From the NCBI GenBank assembly GCA_008638375.1, contig CM018035.1:27406307-27470306 (forward strand): a stretch of DNA of 64,000 nucleotides. The letters run 5' to 3'. Under the pieces are notes generated by a model. The model ran no database searches and was not told where the DNA came from. It worked only from the letters and a program-made list of their open reading frames with translations. Positions within the stretch are counted from its first letter, which is position 1. Each line of letters opens with the position of its first letter. Made by a program: the position numbers and the translations under genes. Source of the DNA: Nyssa sinensis. Taxonomy: Eukaryota; Streptophyta; Magnoliopsida; Cornales; Nyssaceae. Shown here in pieces: positions 24,480 to 36,810 of this stretch.

Positions 24480-24900
24480 CCGACGATCTAAAGCAGATAC
24501 CAAATGAAGTCCAAGGGACATACAAATTTATACATGAGATATATGGGACGTTCTGAGGACCATGATGGGGTCCGGGGCAAAAATGAAAAAATTACCATTT
24601 TGCCCTTAAGACTAAATAAGTACCCAACTGATACCGATTAAAGTCTAAAAGACTTAAAACTTTATATATACGATATATGGGATATTCTGAGGACCATAAC
24701 AGGGTTCGGGATAAGAATGGCAAAATTACCATTTTGCCCCTATGGTTAAAATGAGAACCTAACTGATACCGATTGGAGTCCAAAGGACGTAGAACTTTGT
24801 ACTTAAGATATAAAGACTATTCCGAAGACCACGACAGGGTCCGGGACAAAATGGTAAAATTACCATTTTGCCCCTAAGGTTGAATGAGTGCCTGACTGAT
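24480..24900 (+). repeat. Tandem repeat, ~120-bp unit, three copies plus partial
   Basis: Each unit contains ACTGATACCGATT, AGTCTAAAAGACTT, a TTCTGAGGACCA block, GGGTCCGGGACAAAA and TTACCATTTTGCCCCTAAG. Units end near 24610, 24740 and 24880. Non-coding. Confidence 0.75.
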
Positions 24901-25296
24901 AACAATTGAAGTCTAAATGACTTAGGATATAATCCTAATAACTGCTAAGCCTAATTAAAGAATGAAATAGCCTCGGGTGAGACCCAATGGAAGGGCGATA
25001 GGCTACTAGGCTATCTTAGGTAATCCGATAGATACCTAAGATGACGAATGAGACCTGAATGGATGAGTTCTGATCTGTTTGTGATTGATGATTATTATTC
25101 AGGATATACATGGAGATGCCTGACGTACCTGGAAGTTATCAGATTTGTTGGTGCAAGGAGATAACCGTGACAGTTTGTGAGTAACCCTGACTCCTGAACT
25201 GGTGTATAAGTTCTGTCTAGATACTGTATTTTGAAGCTCTGTACTGTTTTGAATGTTATACTGTTTAAAAAGCATATATTTAATGTACGATATGCC

Positions 25297-25820
25297 TTGT
25301 CCTGATTGATATATTGTTCCGCTTTGTTCCGACATGTTCAGTTCCGATATGTCTCGTTCTGATTGATATATTGTTCCGCTTTGTTCCGACATGTTCAGTT
25401 CCGATATGTCTTGTTCTGATTGATGTATTGTTCCGCTTTGTTCCGACATGTTCAGCTCCGATATGTCTTGTTCTGATTGATGTATTGTTCCGTTTTGTTC
25501 CGTCATGTTCAGTCCTGATATGATTTGTCCTGATTGATATTGTACCGTTTGTTTCCGTCATGACTTGATCTGATTGATATTGTACCATTTTGTTCCGACT
25601 TGTTCAGTTCCGATATGCCTTGATCTGATTGATATTGTACCGTTTTGTTCCGACTTGTTCAGTTTCGATATGTCTTGATCTGATTGATATTGTACCATTT
25701 TGTTCCGACTTGTTCAGTTCCGATACGACTTGATCTAATTGATATTGTACCGTTTGTTCCGTCATGTTCAGTTCCGATATGACTTGTCCTGATTGATATT
25801 GTTCCGTTTTGTTTCGTCCG
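25297..25820 (+). repeat. Minisatellite, 57-bp then ~55-bp unit, about 9-10 copies
   Basis: Unit: TTGTTCTGATTGATATATTG, then TTCCGCTTTGTTCCGACATG, then TTCAGTTCCGATATGTC. The first copies are 57 bp, a multiple of three, which keeps frames open on both strands and yields artefactual 19-residue periodic ORFs. Later copies are shorter (54-55 bp), with one ~40-bp copy. Confidence 0.9.
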
Positions 25821-27693
25821 TTTTGATCTATCCGTTTCATGGTCTGTCCGTTACTGATATGTCCTTGTTTTGACTGACGTATTGATCCGTTTGGTTCTAT
25901 TATATCTCGACCGTTAATGAGCTGTCTGTCTTGATTGTTTACCTATGACTTGAACTGGTGTTTTGCTCCGTCTGATTCCGTTATGTTCCGTCCGTTAATG
26001 ATTTGTCTGTCTTGATTGATATATGGTCCAGTTCCGTTAGGATCTGTCCGGATTCTTGACTTGGTATATAAGTTACTGCCTAGATACTGTATTTTGATGC
26101 ACTGTACGATTTTAAAAGTTATACTGTCTGAATGCATGTTTTAAATGCAAACTTTTATACTGTATTGTACGCGGAATGATTTTGTCCCGTCCTACTATTA
26201 TTTTGTTCGGTCTGTCTTGTTCCGTTTTATGGTCTGTCTGATTTTGTTCTGCTATGATGTGTCTGACTCTGGGTACCATTCTAATTATGAGCGGTCTGGC
26301 ATAAGTAGGCTTGATTACGCGCCTAACTGATATATTATTGTTATGCCCTGTTATGTTCCGCCCATTTCTGATCTGTTCTAATATTTGAATTAATTGCCTA
26401 TACTCTCATTGATATATTGGCATCATGCACTGTTCCGTCTGTTCTGATTTGTTATTCCGTTTAGTTCAGTCCCGTTTTATTCTACTTAAATTGTATTCGA
26501 GTAGATCTATAAAACTGTTATTCCTTAGCGATTGAACTATCCTTGTGATTTATAAACAAGACCGGGTTTGAAACCCATGACAGGGAACCTGTGTTACTCA
26601 CTGGGCTTTTCGAAGCTCACCCCATTCCTTAACATTTTTCAGGGATTATCTCTGATGGATTAGAAGACACCATGATATGACATGGTAGGCCGAGTGGCAC
26701 TTCAAGTAAAGGATCTGACGGCACTGATCTGTAGAGACTGGATTTTTGTGGACTGATTCTGTTATTCAGGTGAGTGATATGATACGGCTAACCTGATTTA
26801 CATGTACTGGATAGATAATTATGGCTCATGGAAATAAACGGTACTCTAAAGATATTAGATCTGCTCTGTACTATATGCCTAATTTTAGATATGCTCTGAA
26901 CTTAGAACTGTTAACTGTTTTGGATTTAGACTTGCTCTGTGGTACATACCTTTATGGTGGATAAGTGAGTTGCATTCCCGTGACACAAAGAAAAAGTTTT
27001 AAATTCCGCTGCATCTGACCCTACAGTTGGAGTGCAATTCGTCGGAAGGTTTAGAATTTGCCTTTGGTTGGTCGCGTCGCGACTGACTGGCAGTCACGTC
27101 CTCGACATCCGCGTAGGGTGGGGTTCGGGATGTGACATGTGTGCCCTGCCCGTGCGCCCTCTGCACGCGCCCTACTGCCTATTGTCTTGCCATGCTGCCC
27201 AGCCACCTGACAACCCCTTTGGCACCACCTTTTGAGCCATGTTTTGGTACCTTTTTTAGGCCATTTTTGGCCACTCTTTAGGGCCATGTTTGGCCACCTT
27301 TTAGGCCATGTTTGGCCACTCTTATGGGCCATGTTTGGTCACTTACTTGGACTACTTTAGGTAAACTTTCGACCTATTCTTGGCCCATACCTTAGGGTAT
27401 TTTAGGGCCCATTTGGGGTCACTATTCCAAGGCATACTGAAAGATATCTTGGGGCTATTTTGGGAGTCATTCTTTGATATGACTTAAACCAATTAAACAT
27501 TAATTGAGTGGGATAATTAATTAACCTTGGGAGACCCTATTAGTCATGTTAAACAGCAAGTTTTTAATTCTAATTTTGGGAAAACATGGGGAAATGAATA
27601 AGCAATTAAATCCACTTTATGACCTTTCATTTGTTTTTCCTCTTTCATTTCACTCACTCCCCGGGTTTTATGAAAATTCGAGGCGTAACAACG

Positions 27694-27705
27694 TGGTATC
27701 AGAGC
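27694..27705 (+). other. Element A primer binding site
   Basis: TGGTATCAGAGC, complementary to the 3' part of plant initiator tRNA-Met, three bases after the left LTR end. Confidence 0.85.
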
Positions 27706-29465
27706 ATAGGTTCGAATACTTAGGGATCGTGGGGTGTTGTTGAACACAATGGGACTATGACGCATGATATGAGATTTGTGTAAACCTTGTGAAATGTGTA
27801 GATTTTGACAGCTTGGTATTAGAGTTCTAGTTTGAAAATATTTAGCGATGATAGGTGTTGTTGAACACCATGGGACCCTTGAGGAAAGCCTGTTACTTAG
27901 TATGAACTGTCGGTGGCATGTGATAAGACATTGTGTGTGATGTGATTATCTATACTTGAAGCATGATTTGTGTGATTTTGTGTTAGTTGATATTATACTA
28001 TGAGGCATGATTATATGATTTGGTACAGTGAGATGCATGATATGTGTAATGTGTATATTGGCATAACCGTGTGTGATAACTTGGTATGTGATGACATAAT
28101 ATGTGATGTGCGTTATGCTATGATGTATACTATGATGCATGTTTGCTTGATAACTTGGCATGACCGTATGTGATTTGGTATATGTTTACATGTGTGATAG
28201 ATGATACTTGTTTTGCTTTTATGATAACAAGTAGCATTACGGAAGACTGCCATAGGATGTGAAACACATTAGATAAGACAAGCTGAATTTTGAAATAATA
28301 CTTGTTCCTACTATAGGATACCATCCAAAACACTAGGTTGAGGTAGAGTAGGTTGAGGGAGAGGGAGAACTTTAGTTCTCGAACCTCTATCAACCATGGT
28401 AGCCTCGATTGACGTATGATTTAGGATCTAATGCCTTCTAACAGTGGATGAAGTTTAGACCTTAAGTTATTTGGGCTAGTTTGGGTGGTATGTTTTATGT
28501 GCACGTGTTGCATTGGTGTGCACAGGTATGCACTATACTTGATTTTTTCGGTTGACTGGGAGTATGTGATTGTTTGATATAATGGTTGACTAAGATTAGA
28601 AACTCATGTCTACGTGATAGACCATATGTTTTATGGGATAGGTCATATGCCTAGTTATTTATGAGACAGGTTGTGCACCTAGTTATCTATATGGTAGGTC
28701 GTATGCCTAGTTATTTATGAGATAGGTCGTGGACCTAGTTATATACCTAGTCGATTGTGTTCCCATATGTATATGTGTGTTCTTGGGATGGATTGCATAC
28801 TTGCATGCTCATGTGGTAGGCTACGTGTTAGCTGTTGATTGTGGCTTGTTGATTTTATATATGTATGCTGGGTTAGTAACCGATGTTCATGGGTTATAGT
28901 ACTATGACTATGTTATCGATACAGACTGGATTGGTCTCAAGTCTTGCGTTATAGTTGATGGATGGCGCCCCATCAGCCAGTAACAAAAGGAGTTGTGATC
29001 CATGAAGGGTTATTACCTAGCTATGAAAGTAAGAAATAATGAAAGAATTATAAAATTTTAAATGAACAAATTCTAATAAGGTAGAAAATCGTAAATTCAA
29101 AAGACACATAAGATCTTAGAATGCTAAAATAAGAATTAAGACTTGTGAAGATTCTTGTGTATGGACTAGACAGTGGATGCTCAAGGTAATTGTACCTAAA
29201 ATTTTAGAGATATTGTTATGTTAAACTCTCTTGTGGAAAGATGTATTCTTTTTGGATAGCATTTCACCTAGGGTTGAGTGATAACTGGAGCATGTGTATA
29301 TTGTATTGCTTAAATAAATTTTTTCTTGCGAAAGGCTGTGTTAGAACTCGATGTTATTTTTTTAATTGTAAACAATGGGTGGGGATGGTTGACTTGAGTT
29401 ATATAAGTGTTGATTAGGCAAGTGTGTCATAACATGTTATATGTGTTGCTTAAGGTTATAAATAG
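27706..29465 (+). other. Element A interior without recognisable coding
   Basis: About 1.75 kb where gag would be expected. No open frame over 90 residues and no zinc knuckle. There are repeated short motifs, TAGGTCGTATGCCTAGTTAT-like, at 28640-28750. This region is gag-less or too decayed to read. Confidence 0.4.
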
Positions 29466-30620
29466 ACCGGCTAGATCCATTATTGCATGTTGACAGCCCG
29501 TTTGGGGGTAGTGTGACTTTGATAAGGATCTATAGAGATTGCTCGATAGAGATAGCTGATTGCATCCTTTATTTTGACTTCATTCTGCTTGACATGTCTA
29601 GTTTTGATATTATATTGGGGATAGATTGGTTGTTTGCTTTCTGGGCAAGAATAGATTGCTACAGGGGGAGAGTGACTATGTGTACTCCTGAATAGAGATA
29701 GCTTTTAATTCACGGGGGATTGTGGAGATTTCCTAGTGCCACCTTTGTGTGACTCGAGGAGTTGGGGAGGCCATAGCTATTTGTTGGCTAGTTTGATAGT
29801 AGATAGGAATAGGATTATAGAGAGCATGTTACCGCCAGTAATGGATGAGTTTCCAAATGTCATTCCGGATGACTTGACTAGTCTACCGCTGAGACGGGAG
29901 ATAGAGTTCACGATAGAGCTTATCCCAGGCACTATGCCTGTTTCCTTTCCACCTTACCGTATGGCTCCAGCTGAGTTGAGAGAGAGCTGAAGGAGTAGTT
30001 GACTGATTTACAAGGTAAGGGTTTTACTTGTCCTAGTACTTCGCTGTGAGATGCTTCGGCATTGTTCGCGAAGAAGAAGGATGGGACATTATGTTTGTGT
30101 ATGGATTATAGGAGACTGAACTGGGTTGTTATCAAGAATAAGTAACCGTTATCAAGGGTAGATGACTTGTTTGACCAGCTTGGGGGTTCGAGATGTTTCT
30201 TGAGGATCGATCTTAGATCGGGGTACCATTAGTTGGGAGTATGGGAGGAAGATGTGGCGAAGATAGCTTTTCACACTCGTTATGGACATTATGAGTTGTG
30301 GTTATGCAATTCGATGTGACAAATGCCCCGGCGACATTTATGGACTTGATACATCGCAACTTTAGCCCTTATTTAGATCAGCTTAGTGGTGGTCTTTGTA
30401 GATAGTATTCTGATTTATTCACCTTCTGACGAGGAGTATACTTTTCACTTGAGGACTATATTATAGATTTTGAGGGGGCATCGTTTATTTGCTAAGTTCT
30501 CAAGGTATGAGTTTTGGCTTTAGGAGGTACAGTTTCTAGACCATGTTGTATCAGGTAGTGGGATGTCTGTGGATCCTTCTAGGATTGACTTTGTCATGAG
30601 TTGGGAAAGATTAGACCTTA
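29466..30620 (+). pseudogene. Element A pol remnant: protease end and partial RT
   Basis: Frame pieces include SSFDIILGIDWLFAFWARID at about 29596-29655 (protease/RT linker as in Element C) and [14 protein letters not shown] at about 29949-29990. With frame changes come degenerate counterparts of the RT fingers and palm up to about 30600. It is collinear with Element C 42330-43400 and clearly homologous, but has stops at CCTGAATAG (29696) and GAGAGCTGA (about 29988) plus many single-base shifts. RNase H and integrase are missing: after 30620 the sequence becomes non-coding. Confidence 0.75.
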
Positions 30621-31560
30621 AGTTAATTGGACTAGTTGGGATTACGTGATCATGTGTGTGCAGATTAATGTATGTTCATAGTTAAATTGGTAAGGAATTT
30701 CACTAAGAATCCCATTTGTTTTGAGACTTTATTATTTAATATATTGACTAGAATGATGATGAGTTAGAATAGCCTTCAATGAAATTAGGATATATTTTTT
30801 CTTCCTTCTTTGATGTTTTAGATTTTTAAACCTTGATGTATTGCCTTTGGTTTCATATTTGGAATACATAGACTACATTGTCTACATTGGGATATCAATT
30901 GATATATGTATGATTGAAATTAATAGGCTAGTCTTTATTAATGCATGACATTTAGTCTCGGTTATCTATAGACTGAGGTGGATGATGATGACTTTACTTT
31001 AAGATTATGTTGTTGATGCCTTGTGGATGATTAGTACTTGGAGAATACTGGATCATTAAATTACATTAAAGTGCAGGTGTTATATTGATGCCATTGTGAT
31101 GAATTATTAGATGATTGCATAGCTTGATTTGAGGTTAGTTAGATGGTCATCACATGTGTGAGAGACTTTGAGGTATCCTTGTGAGCATTGAGAATTTTTT
31201 TTTTTTTTGTTGCATTATTAAGGTGGGTCATAATGCTTGGATGGATTTATAAAATTGGCATTGATAAGCCAACATGTTTGAGGATTTCATTATGCGTTGT
31301 GCCATGTAAAATGGGCTGTTACAGATGAGATCAGAACCAGACCCTAGCAGGGAGTGTGGAGATGTCTGCATGCCGCTGCACGCCAGTCCAAGTGGACGAG
31401 GTTCCTTTGGGGGGAGAGGGTAATGCATTCCATATCGCCTGGCGAAGGGAGAGGTGAAGGATCCATAGGTACTGCACGTCTCCATGTGACAACGCATTTT
31501 GTATTGATCTTTCTAAATTTTGTCGAAGAGGTACATTTTAAATTTTAGGATGAAATTTCT
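30621..31560 (+). other. Element A 3' interior, non-coding
   Basis: No domain seen. It holds a patch with TGTTACAGATGAGATCAGAAC (about 31315) and a GC-rich segment 31350-31500 that looks like a fragment of another element. An ATTTTAGGATGAAATTTC block precedes the polypurine tract, as in Element C. Confidence 0.35.
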
Positions 31561-31575
31561 TTATGGGGGGAAGGA

Positions 31576-34283
31576 TGTATAGATTTAAAACATGAGGAAA
31601 AATTTTTTGTTTTTGCCGGTAGGGCACTATACATGCATCATTTGTCGGTAGGGTACTACATATGCATTATTTAGCTATAAATCATATTTAGAAGCATATT
31701 TTGAGTGTCTCATAGAAGAGAAATATGGTTAGAATATTAAAATAAACCTCCTATAAAAATTTGAGCCTATTCGGTGACATTTTTAGAAATTGGACCAAAA
31801 GGGCATCCCGGTGGATCCGGCCAGACCCGGCCACAGGCGAAAATTTATTTTTTTGAAAATTTTCATTTAAAATAACTTTAAGAACTTTGGTTAAAGCAAA
31901 ATATCAAATTGAGGCGTTTCGGGACAAGTTGTAGTGTAACGGGGTCCCAGATTCATTAAGGGCAAAAGGGTCATTTTGCACCTTTGCCCCTCCACTAAAT
32001 ACAGCTCCTTAGTGTATTTTTTTCATAGTTTGGTCTGAGATTCAGAGAAGAGCACGTTCATGGAGAAAAAGTGAGAAAAAGCCCTAGGTTCTCCAAGCTT
32101 CAAGCCACCAAAACACACTCCTAGGCCAAGATTCTTGCGAGGCTTCCTTCAAGGAAGTTGTTCCTCTCATCACGACCTATATTCTCACCAATCGGTTTAG
32201 CTGCACAGTGAACACAACTTCCTCGGTTTGAGAAAAATCATTCTAGGTATGATATTTTGCTAAGCTAGGAATAGATTTAAGTTTTCTTGCCTTTCTATAT
32301 GTTAATTAAATGATTTAGGTGTTTACTAGATGTTAGAAAATCACTTAGGTGGTAGTTACTTTAAAAACTTAGAGTTGGTAGTTTAGGTACTTTTGTGTTC
32401 TTTGAGTTTCTTGACAATTTGTTACTATGATGAATGTGTACCTTGCATATGTGTTGGATTATTATATTCTAGCTTATGTTCATGTAGAGGAACCTTTATG
32501 GTTTGAGAGTTATAATTTATTCCATGGGTTGGTGGTTTATGTATTTATGTTTTCTTTGAGAAATTGTTAGAAAAATGAACATGAAACTTGATCATATGTT
32601 TAATTCATTGACTTGTGACTTCCATTCATGTAGACAAAGTGTTGTGAATTTGAAGTTATGTTTTACTTTATGAAAGAGACATATTTTTAAGTTATACACC
32701 ATGTGTTGATGAAATGTTGCATAGAATTTACATTGAGAAAAATTAAGGCATCTTGACATACTTGAATCCTTGGAAACATGGCGTGGGTTGAGCACTTGGT
32801 GCTATGCATTTTGATGGTGTAGATCTTGTGGTGAAAAACCCAAAATCTCGCCAATAACAGTACTCTCGGGCTGACGGGGGTGGACCGTGAAGCGAGACAT
32901 GGGTGGCATAGAGTTGTATGGGTGTGTCATGCATATTGACATTGCATACCATTAAGGAATTACAAGGTTATAGCTTTTAAAAATGTACACTTGCACATGC
33001 CACGCTTTAAATTTGTTCCTAGTATTAGCATTTTTTCATACCAGCAGTTGAGCTGACCCATTCGTGGGATATCATATTTCAAATGAGGCTCTTGGTGCTT
33101 GAGACTTGTTTAAGTCTTGAAGAAAGGGAGGAAAATGGACTATGAAGCATATTTTGCCTTTGGGGCATGTTTTTGTATGTATGGGCATAAGTCCAAATAA
33201 CTTGTATTTAAATTTGGAAAATAGTGAACTATGGGCCTTGGGCCACTTTGCAATGTAAGGGTCTAAAACCCAAATGATTAGTGGGATGTCTTTATTTAAG
33301 GTGTATCACATGTATGTGTTGAAATTAGTAGAAGTATGTTTTACTTCCATGAATTATGGCCATTGAGTGAGGATGGAAATGTGTGAATCACTGATTGTAT
33401 ATGTATCACGAATATGAGGTGGGAAAATGCTTAGAAAATATGGGAAACCATGTCAAAATTTTGTGAAGTTAAAAGAATCATTAGGTGTGTAAAATATCCA
33501 TGAATAAGTGAGAAAAAGTGCCACAAAGTGGGGTTAGAAGCCATGAGGAAATAGGCCAAAACTAGAGAAAATTAGCCGTAGCCGTAGCCGTAGCCGCTAC
33601 AGTAAAAAAATCTAGGAATTGGAAAAATCAGGTTGCAGCCATGAACAGTAAAAATGTAGGAAATCAAAAAAACTGCTCTCAGTCGCTACAGTGCCCAGTC
33701 CCCAGTCGCCCACAACCCCGCGCACCCATATGCGCCTGGCCCCCTGCTTGCGTGCCCTGCCCGTGCGCCCTCTGCACACGCCCTGCTGCCTGCTGTATTG
33801 CCCTGCTGCCCAGCCACCTGATAGCCCCTTTGACACCACCTTTAGAGCCATGTTTTGGTAGCTTTTTTAGGCCATTTTGGCCACTCTTTAGGGACATGTT
33901 TGGCCACTCTTATGGGTCATGTTTGGCCACTTACTTGGACTACTTTAGGTAAACTTTTCGACCTATTCTTGGCCCATACCTTAGGGCATTTTGGGGCCCA
34001 TTTGGGGTCACTATTCCAAGGCATACTAAAAGATATCTTGAGGCTGTTTTGAGAGTCATTCTTTTATATGACTTAAACCACTTTAAACATTAATTGGGTG
34101 GGATAATTAAGTAACCTTGGGAGACCATTTTAGTCATGTTAAATAGCAAGTATTTAATTCTAATTTTGGGAAAACATGGGGAAATGAATGAATAAGCAAT
34201 TAAATCCACTTTATGACCTTTCATTTGTTTTTCTTCTTTCATTTCACTCACTCCCGGGGTTTGTGAAAATTCGGGGCGTGACA
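31576..34283 (+). repeat. Element A right LTR
   Basis: 2708 bp, TGTATAGATTT...GGGGCGTGACA, preceded by the polypurine tract and followed by the TATAT target duplication. It is uninterrupted, so it shows what the left LTR was before Element B. The shared block lies at about 32983-33090. A hexamer microsatellite (GTAGCC)n lies near 33576-33597. Confidence 0.9.
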
Positions 34284-34288
34284 TATAT

Positions 34289-34429
34289 ATTTTATAACAT
34301 AGTAATTATATTTATTAATTCTATATAACTAAAGTTTAAAATATTGTAAGTAAGGAAAATTATAACATAGGCAAATACATTATTTACTTGAAATTGATAT
34401 TTGGAGCTTTTGATGTCAAAAGTTAAATG

Positions 34430-34463
<34 letters not shown>

Positions 34464-34782
34464 TTTTATGAAAAATTAAAATATTATTAGCAAATTGTAT
34501 CTAATGTCTTATTTATTTATAAAAAGTTATTTATATGTAAAAAATATTTATTAATTAATAAAAATATCAAAAAACTTAATAATTAATAAACTTTAAATTT
34601 CTCATATCTATTACTTATAAGAGTATTGATTGTTACGTTTTACAATCAATACTAAGGCCTTGGCATATTATTACGTTTTACTAAGGCCTTGGCATATTAT
34701 TGGATTCCATGTTGAAGGAAATTTCTTTATTATTTTAAATTATTTTCATTGACAAAATGAAAGATATGTTTACGTCATTACC
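34289..34782. other. AT-rich spacer between Element A and CACTA-2
   Basis: No gene seen. Long (TA)n tract at 34433-34460. A small tandem duplication with ACTAAGGCCTTGGCATATTA lies near 34650-34702. Confidence 0.4.
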
Positions 34783-34785
34783 ATT

Positions 34786-34813
34786 CACTACAAGAAAATA
34801 GGCCTTTCGCGGC
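34786..34813 (+). repeat. CACTA-2 left terminal inverted repeat
   Basis: 28 bp beginning CACTACAAGAAAATAGGC; mismatches to the right end at positions 9, 18 and 23. Confidence 0.9.
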
Positions 34814-35375
34814 GTTTCAAATTCGCTGCTAAAGGGTTTAAAAACCGCCACTAATTACATTTGCGGCATTTTATCTTTTTGACGCCAATGCCTCCATCGT
34901 AATTTTGTTACTTCAAGAAATGCCACAAAGTATTTGTGGCGTTTTGAGTGGCGAATTGATTTGTCGTTAAAACAAAAAGTGTCGTTTGACGAATATGGGT
35001 ATATATGACGCATTTAGTGGCGCTTTTCTAATTGCCATTACTTTGGTGGCACTTTCGAAACCGCCGCTAATAGACAACATTTGTGACCATTGTATAACCG
35101 CCGCTAAAGCATTTTTCTTAGTGGCATTTAACAAACACCACAATTCTGAAAGTTTTTGTGACCATTTTACAATCACCGCAAAAACATTTGTGGCATTTAT
35201 CATTTCTGACAATTATTTTACCGCCGCTAAAATGTTGCAAAAAATTCACCTTCTATAACTGCCGCTAAAAGCATTTAATTTTGTGACAATTTTTTAAACG
35301 TCGCACAAAAAACTTGTGGCGTTTATTTTTTGTGGTAATTTTTTATATAGAGAAAAAATCTGTCGCTAATGTACT
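34814..35375. repeat. CACTA-2 left subterminal repeats
   Basis: Iterated GTGGCGTTT, GTGGCATTT and ACCGCCGCTAA-like motifs in both orientations at 20-60 bp spacing. They are unrelated in sequence to the GCGACGCAC motif of CACTA-1, which implies a different binding specificity of the cognate TNPA. Confidence 0.8.
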
Positions 35376-35930
35376 CCTAATCGTAGGAATGATCACTTTT
35401 TAAAATGATGTTAACCTATTTCTACAAAATTTTAAACACATTCACTAATTAAGTGCACTAAACACTCAATACATCAATCCACACATAAGATGTCCTACAC
35501 CAAAACTCATCCGTTCATATAAAACCAAATTAAAATCTCACTTGACATCACCAACTCAAATCCAAATTAATATCCATACAAATAAAATGCAAGATAGATA
35601 ATCTCCCAATATTCAAGTAAGATAGTCATCAAACAAGTAACAAATACAATAGTCATCAACAACCAAATAACCAGGAAAAAAAACTCCTGAAGAAAAGTCT
35701 CAAATAAGTGAAAAACATGCTAATTAGAATGAACTCCAACTCCAAGCAATATTAACAACAGCCCACCATAAAAAACAACAATCCAACGAGAAGCCCAACA
35801 TCAAAGACAATAGTCCGTCATTTACTCATTCTCATTAACCTGAAAAAAAGCAAAATAAATAAATAAATTAGTTTATACAAGCTAATATTTAGTTGCAAAA
35901 TCATGATATTAGAAAAAATAACACATACCC
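35376..35930. other. CACTA-2 interior, no gene seen
   Basis: AT-rich, probably the 3' UTR side of the minus-strand TNPA-like gene. Confidence 0.3.
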
Positions 35931-35931
35931 T

Positions 35932-36810
35932 GCATTTTATCTAACTTTTCTTTCGTATGTTCAGAGTCTCTCCTATTCTCATCATCCTGTTTGCGAGCAA
36001 ATAAAGCAGATGGGGTGGGACCTAAGCCGTAAGTCCTCACACGACCATGCCTTTCTGGTCCCATGATATTGGAGAAAACCTCCTCACGAAAATCTAATGA
36101 TTGTGAAGATTCTGGTACCTGTGAAAGTTGTTTGTTGAACTTTTCCTGTAAAACTTTCATAGTTAGTGAATATAGTAAATAATAAACATCATTTTTTTAC
36201 AAATATAACATTTTTCTATCTGCATAATATGTATTAAACATGCAATTGTATCAGTTGATGTCTGGTAAACTATTTGACCATTTTTCTTGGTATGTGTTTG
36301 AATAAAAATAGTAATTCGATCTGGTTCCTTACCATTAGCTTTCTTCAACTACATTAAAAGATAGTGTAAACATTTGTATTAAATTAAATATGTATAAGAC
36401 CACCATATAATAACTTAAAATTCCCTTACAACTTAATATTTTATTTTACCTTATCCCGAACACGGCAACGGGCCATTCTTCTAGTTGAGTGACTCATTTT
36501 CTACTTAGCACGATTAGCTTTATTGATTTCGTTACGTTCCTATAATAAATTATAGATTTTCAAGAAAATTTGTCAATAAATTGTGTAAGATAGATAAATA
36601 AAAAAATTATAGACAACTAGTATTTATAAGTTTCATACCCTTGCAGACTAGATATTCCCACTGATTTTCTATTTCCCTCTTTGGACGACACAAAAAATTT
36701 AAAACTTCATAATGAAGATGCGGAAAATAATAGTCAATAAGCCAACATATCAATTTTCCATACTTTCCTTCCACCAATCTCTTAGGAGTATGTCGCAACA
36801 TGTCAAAGGA
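35932..36810 (-). pseudogene. TNPA-like (PF03004 type) gene remnant in CACTA-2
   Basis: Four minus-strand exon-like blocks in protein order: about 36805-36650 (ending LNFLCRPKREIENQWEYLVC); about 36540-36455 (EINKANRAK, one stop, MSHSTRRMARCRVRDK); about 36352-36245 (KKANGKEPDRITIFIQTHTK); and 36157-35932 (EEVFSNIMGPERHGRVRTYG). The NKANR...HSTRR, IF-THTKK and GPE--GRVR-YG motifs are characteristic of the plant En/Spm TNPA-like family. The N-terminal part is not found and there is one in-frame stop, so it is not intact. The promoter side would lie towards 50 kb, beyond the Element C insertion. Confidence 0.7.

Larger units (their letters stand above)
21602..27137 (+). mobile_element. Element B: 5.5-kb solo LTR nested in Element A's left LTR
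   Basis: Starts TTTAACACCCC (the usual TGTAACACCCC with one changed base) and ends GGGTTCGGGATGTGACA. It is flanked by TGTGT at 21597-21601 and 27138-27142. There is no primer binding site, coding domain or second LTR, so it is a solo LTR left by recombination. Its length comes partly from repeated internal modules (23820-24180, 24480-24900, 25297-25820). It carries a tRNA-like antisense module near its 5' end. Confidence 0.82.
19479..27690 (+). repeat. Element A left LTR (interrupted by Element B)
   Basis: Starts TGCAGAGATCTG and ends GGCGTAACA (a decayed TGACA end). A TATA box, CTATAAATAC, lies at 19861-19870, about 40 bp before a probable transcript start. The LTR is split at 21601/27143 by the solo LTR Element B. 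It contains the shared 100-bp block at about 20851-20955. Confidence 0.88.
19479..34283 (+). mobile_element. Element A: gypsy LTR retrotransposon with truncated pol
   Basis: LTRs at 19479-27690 (about 2.67 kb without the nested Element B) and 31576-34283 (2708 bp) are flanked by TATAT (19474-19478 and 34284-34288). The primer binding site is TGGTATCAGAGC at 27694-27705; the polypurine tract is ATGGGGGGAAGGA at 31563-31575. The interior is only 3.9 kb and holds a protease/RT remnant without gag, RNase H or integrase. It would have depended on another element. The LTR 3' ends are homologous to those of Element C. Confidence 0.9.

Noticed and set aside
25099..25588. Minus-strand ORFs of 135 and 102 residues with repeating SEQDISELN or RTRHIGTEHVGTK units
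   Set aside because: They arise from the 57-bp minisatellite, whose length is a multiple of three; several frames and both strands are open at once, with no domain.
33641..33952. 103-residue Pro/Cys-rich ORF in Element A right LTR
   Set aside because: The region aligns to the LTR of the same element at the left end; the frame is not kept there and composition explains it.
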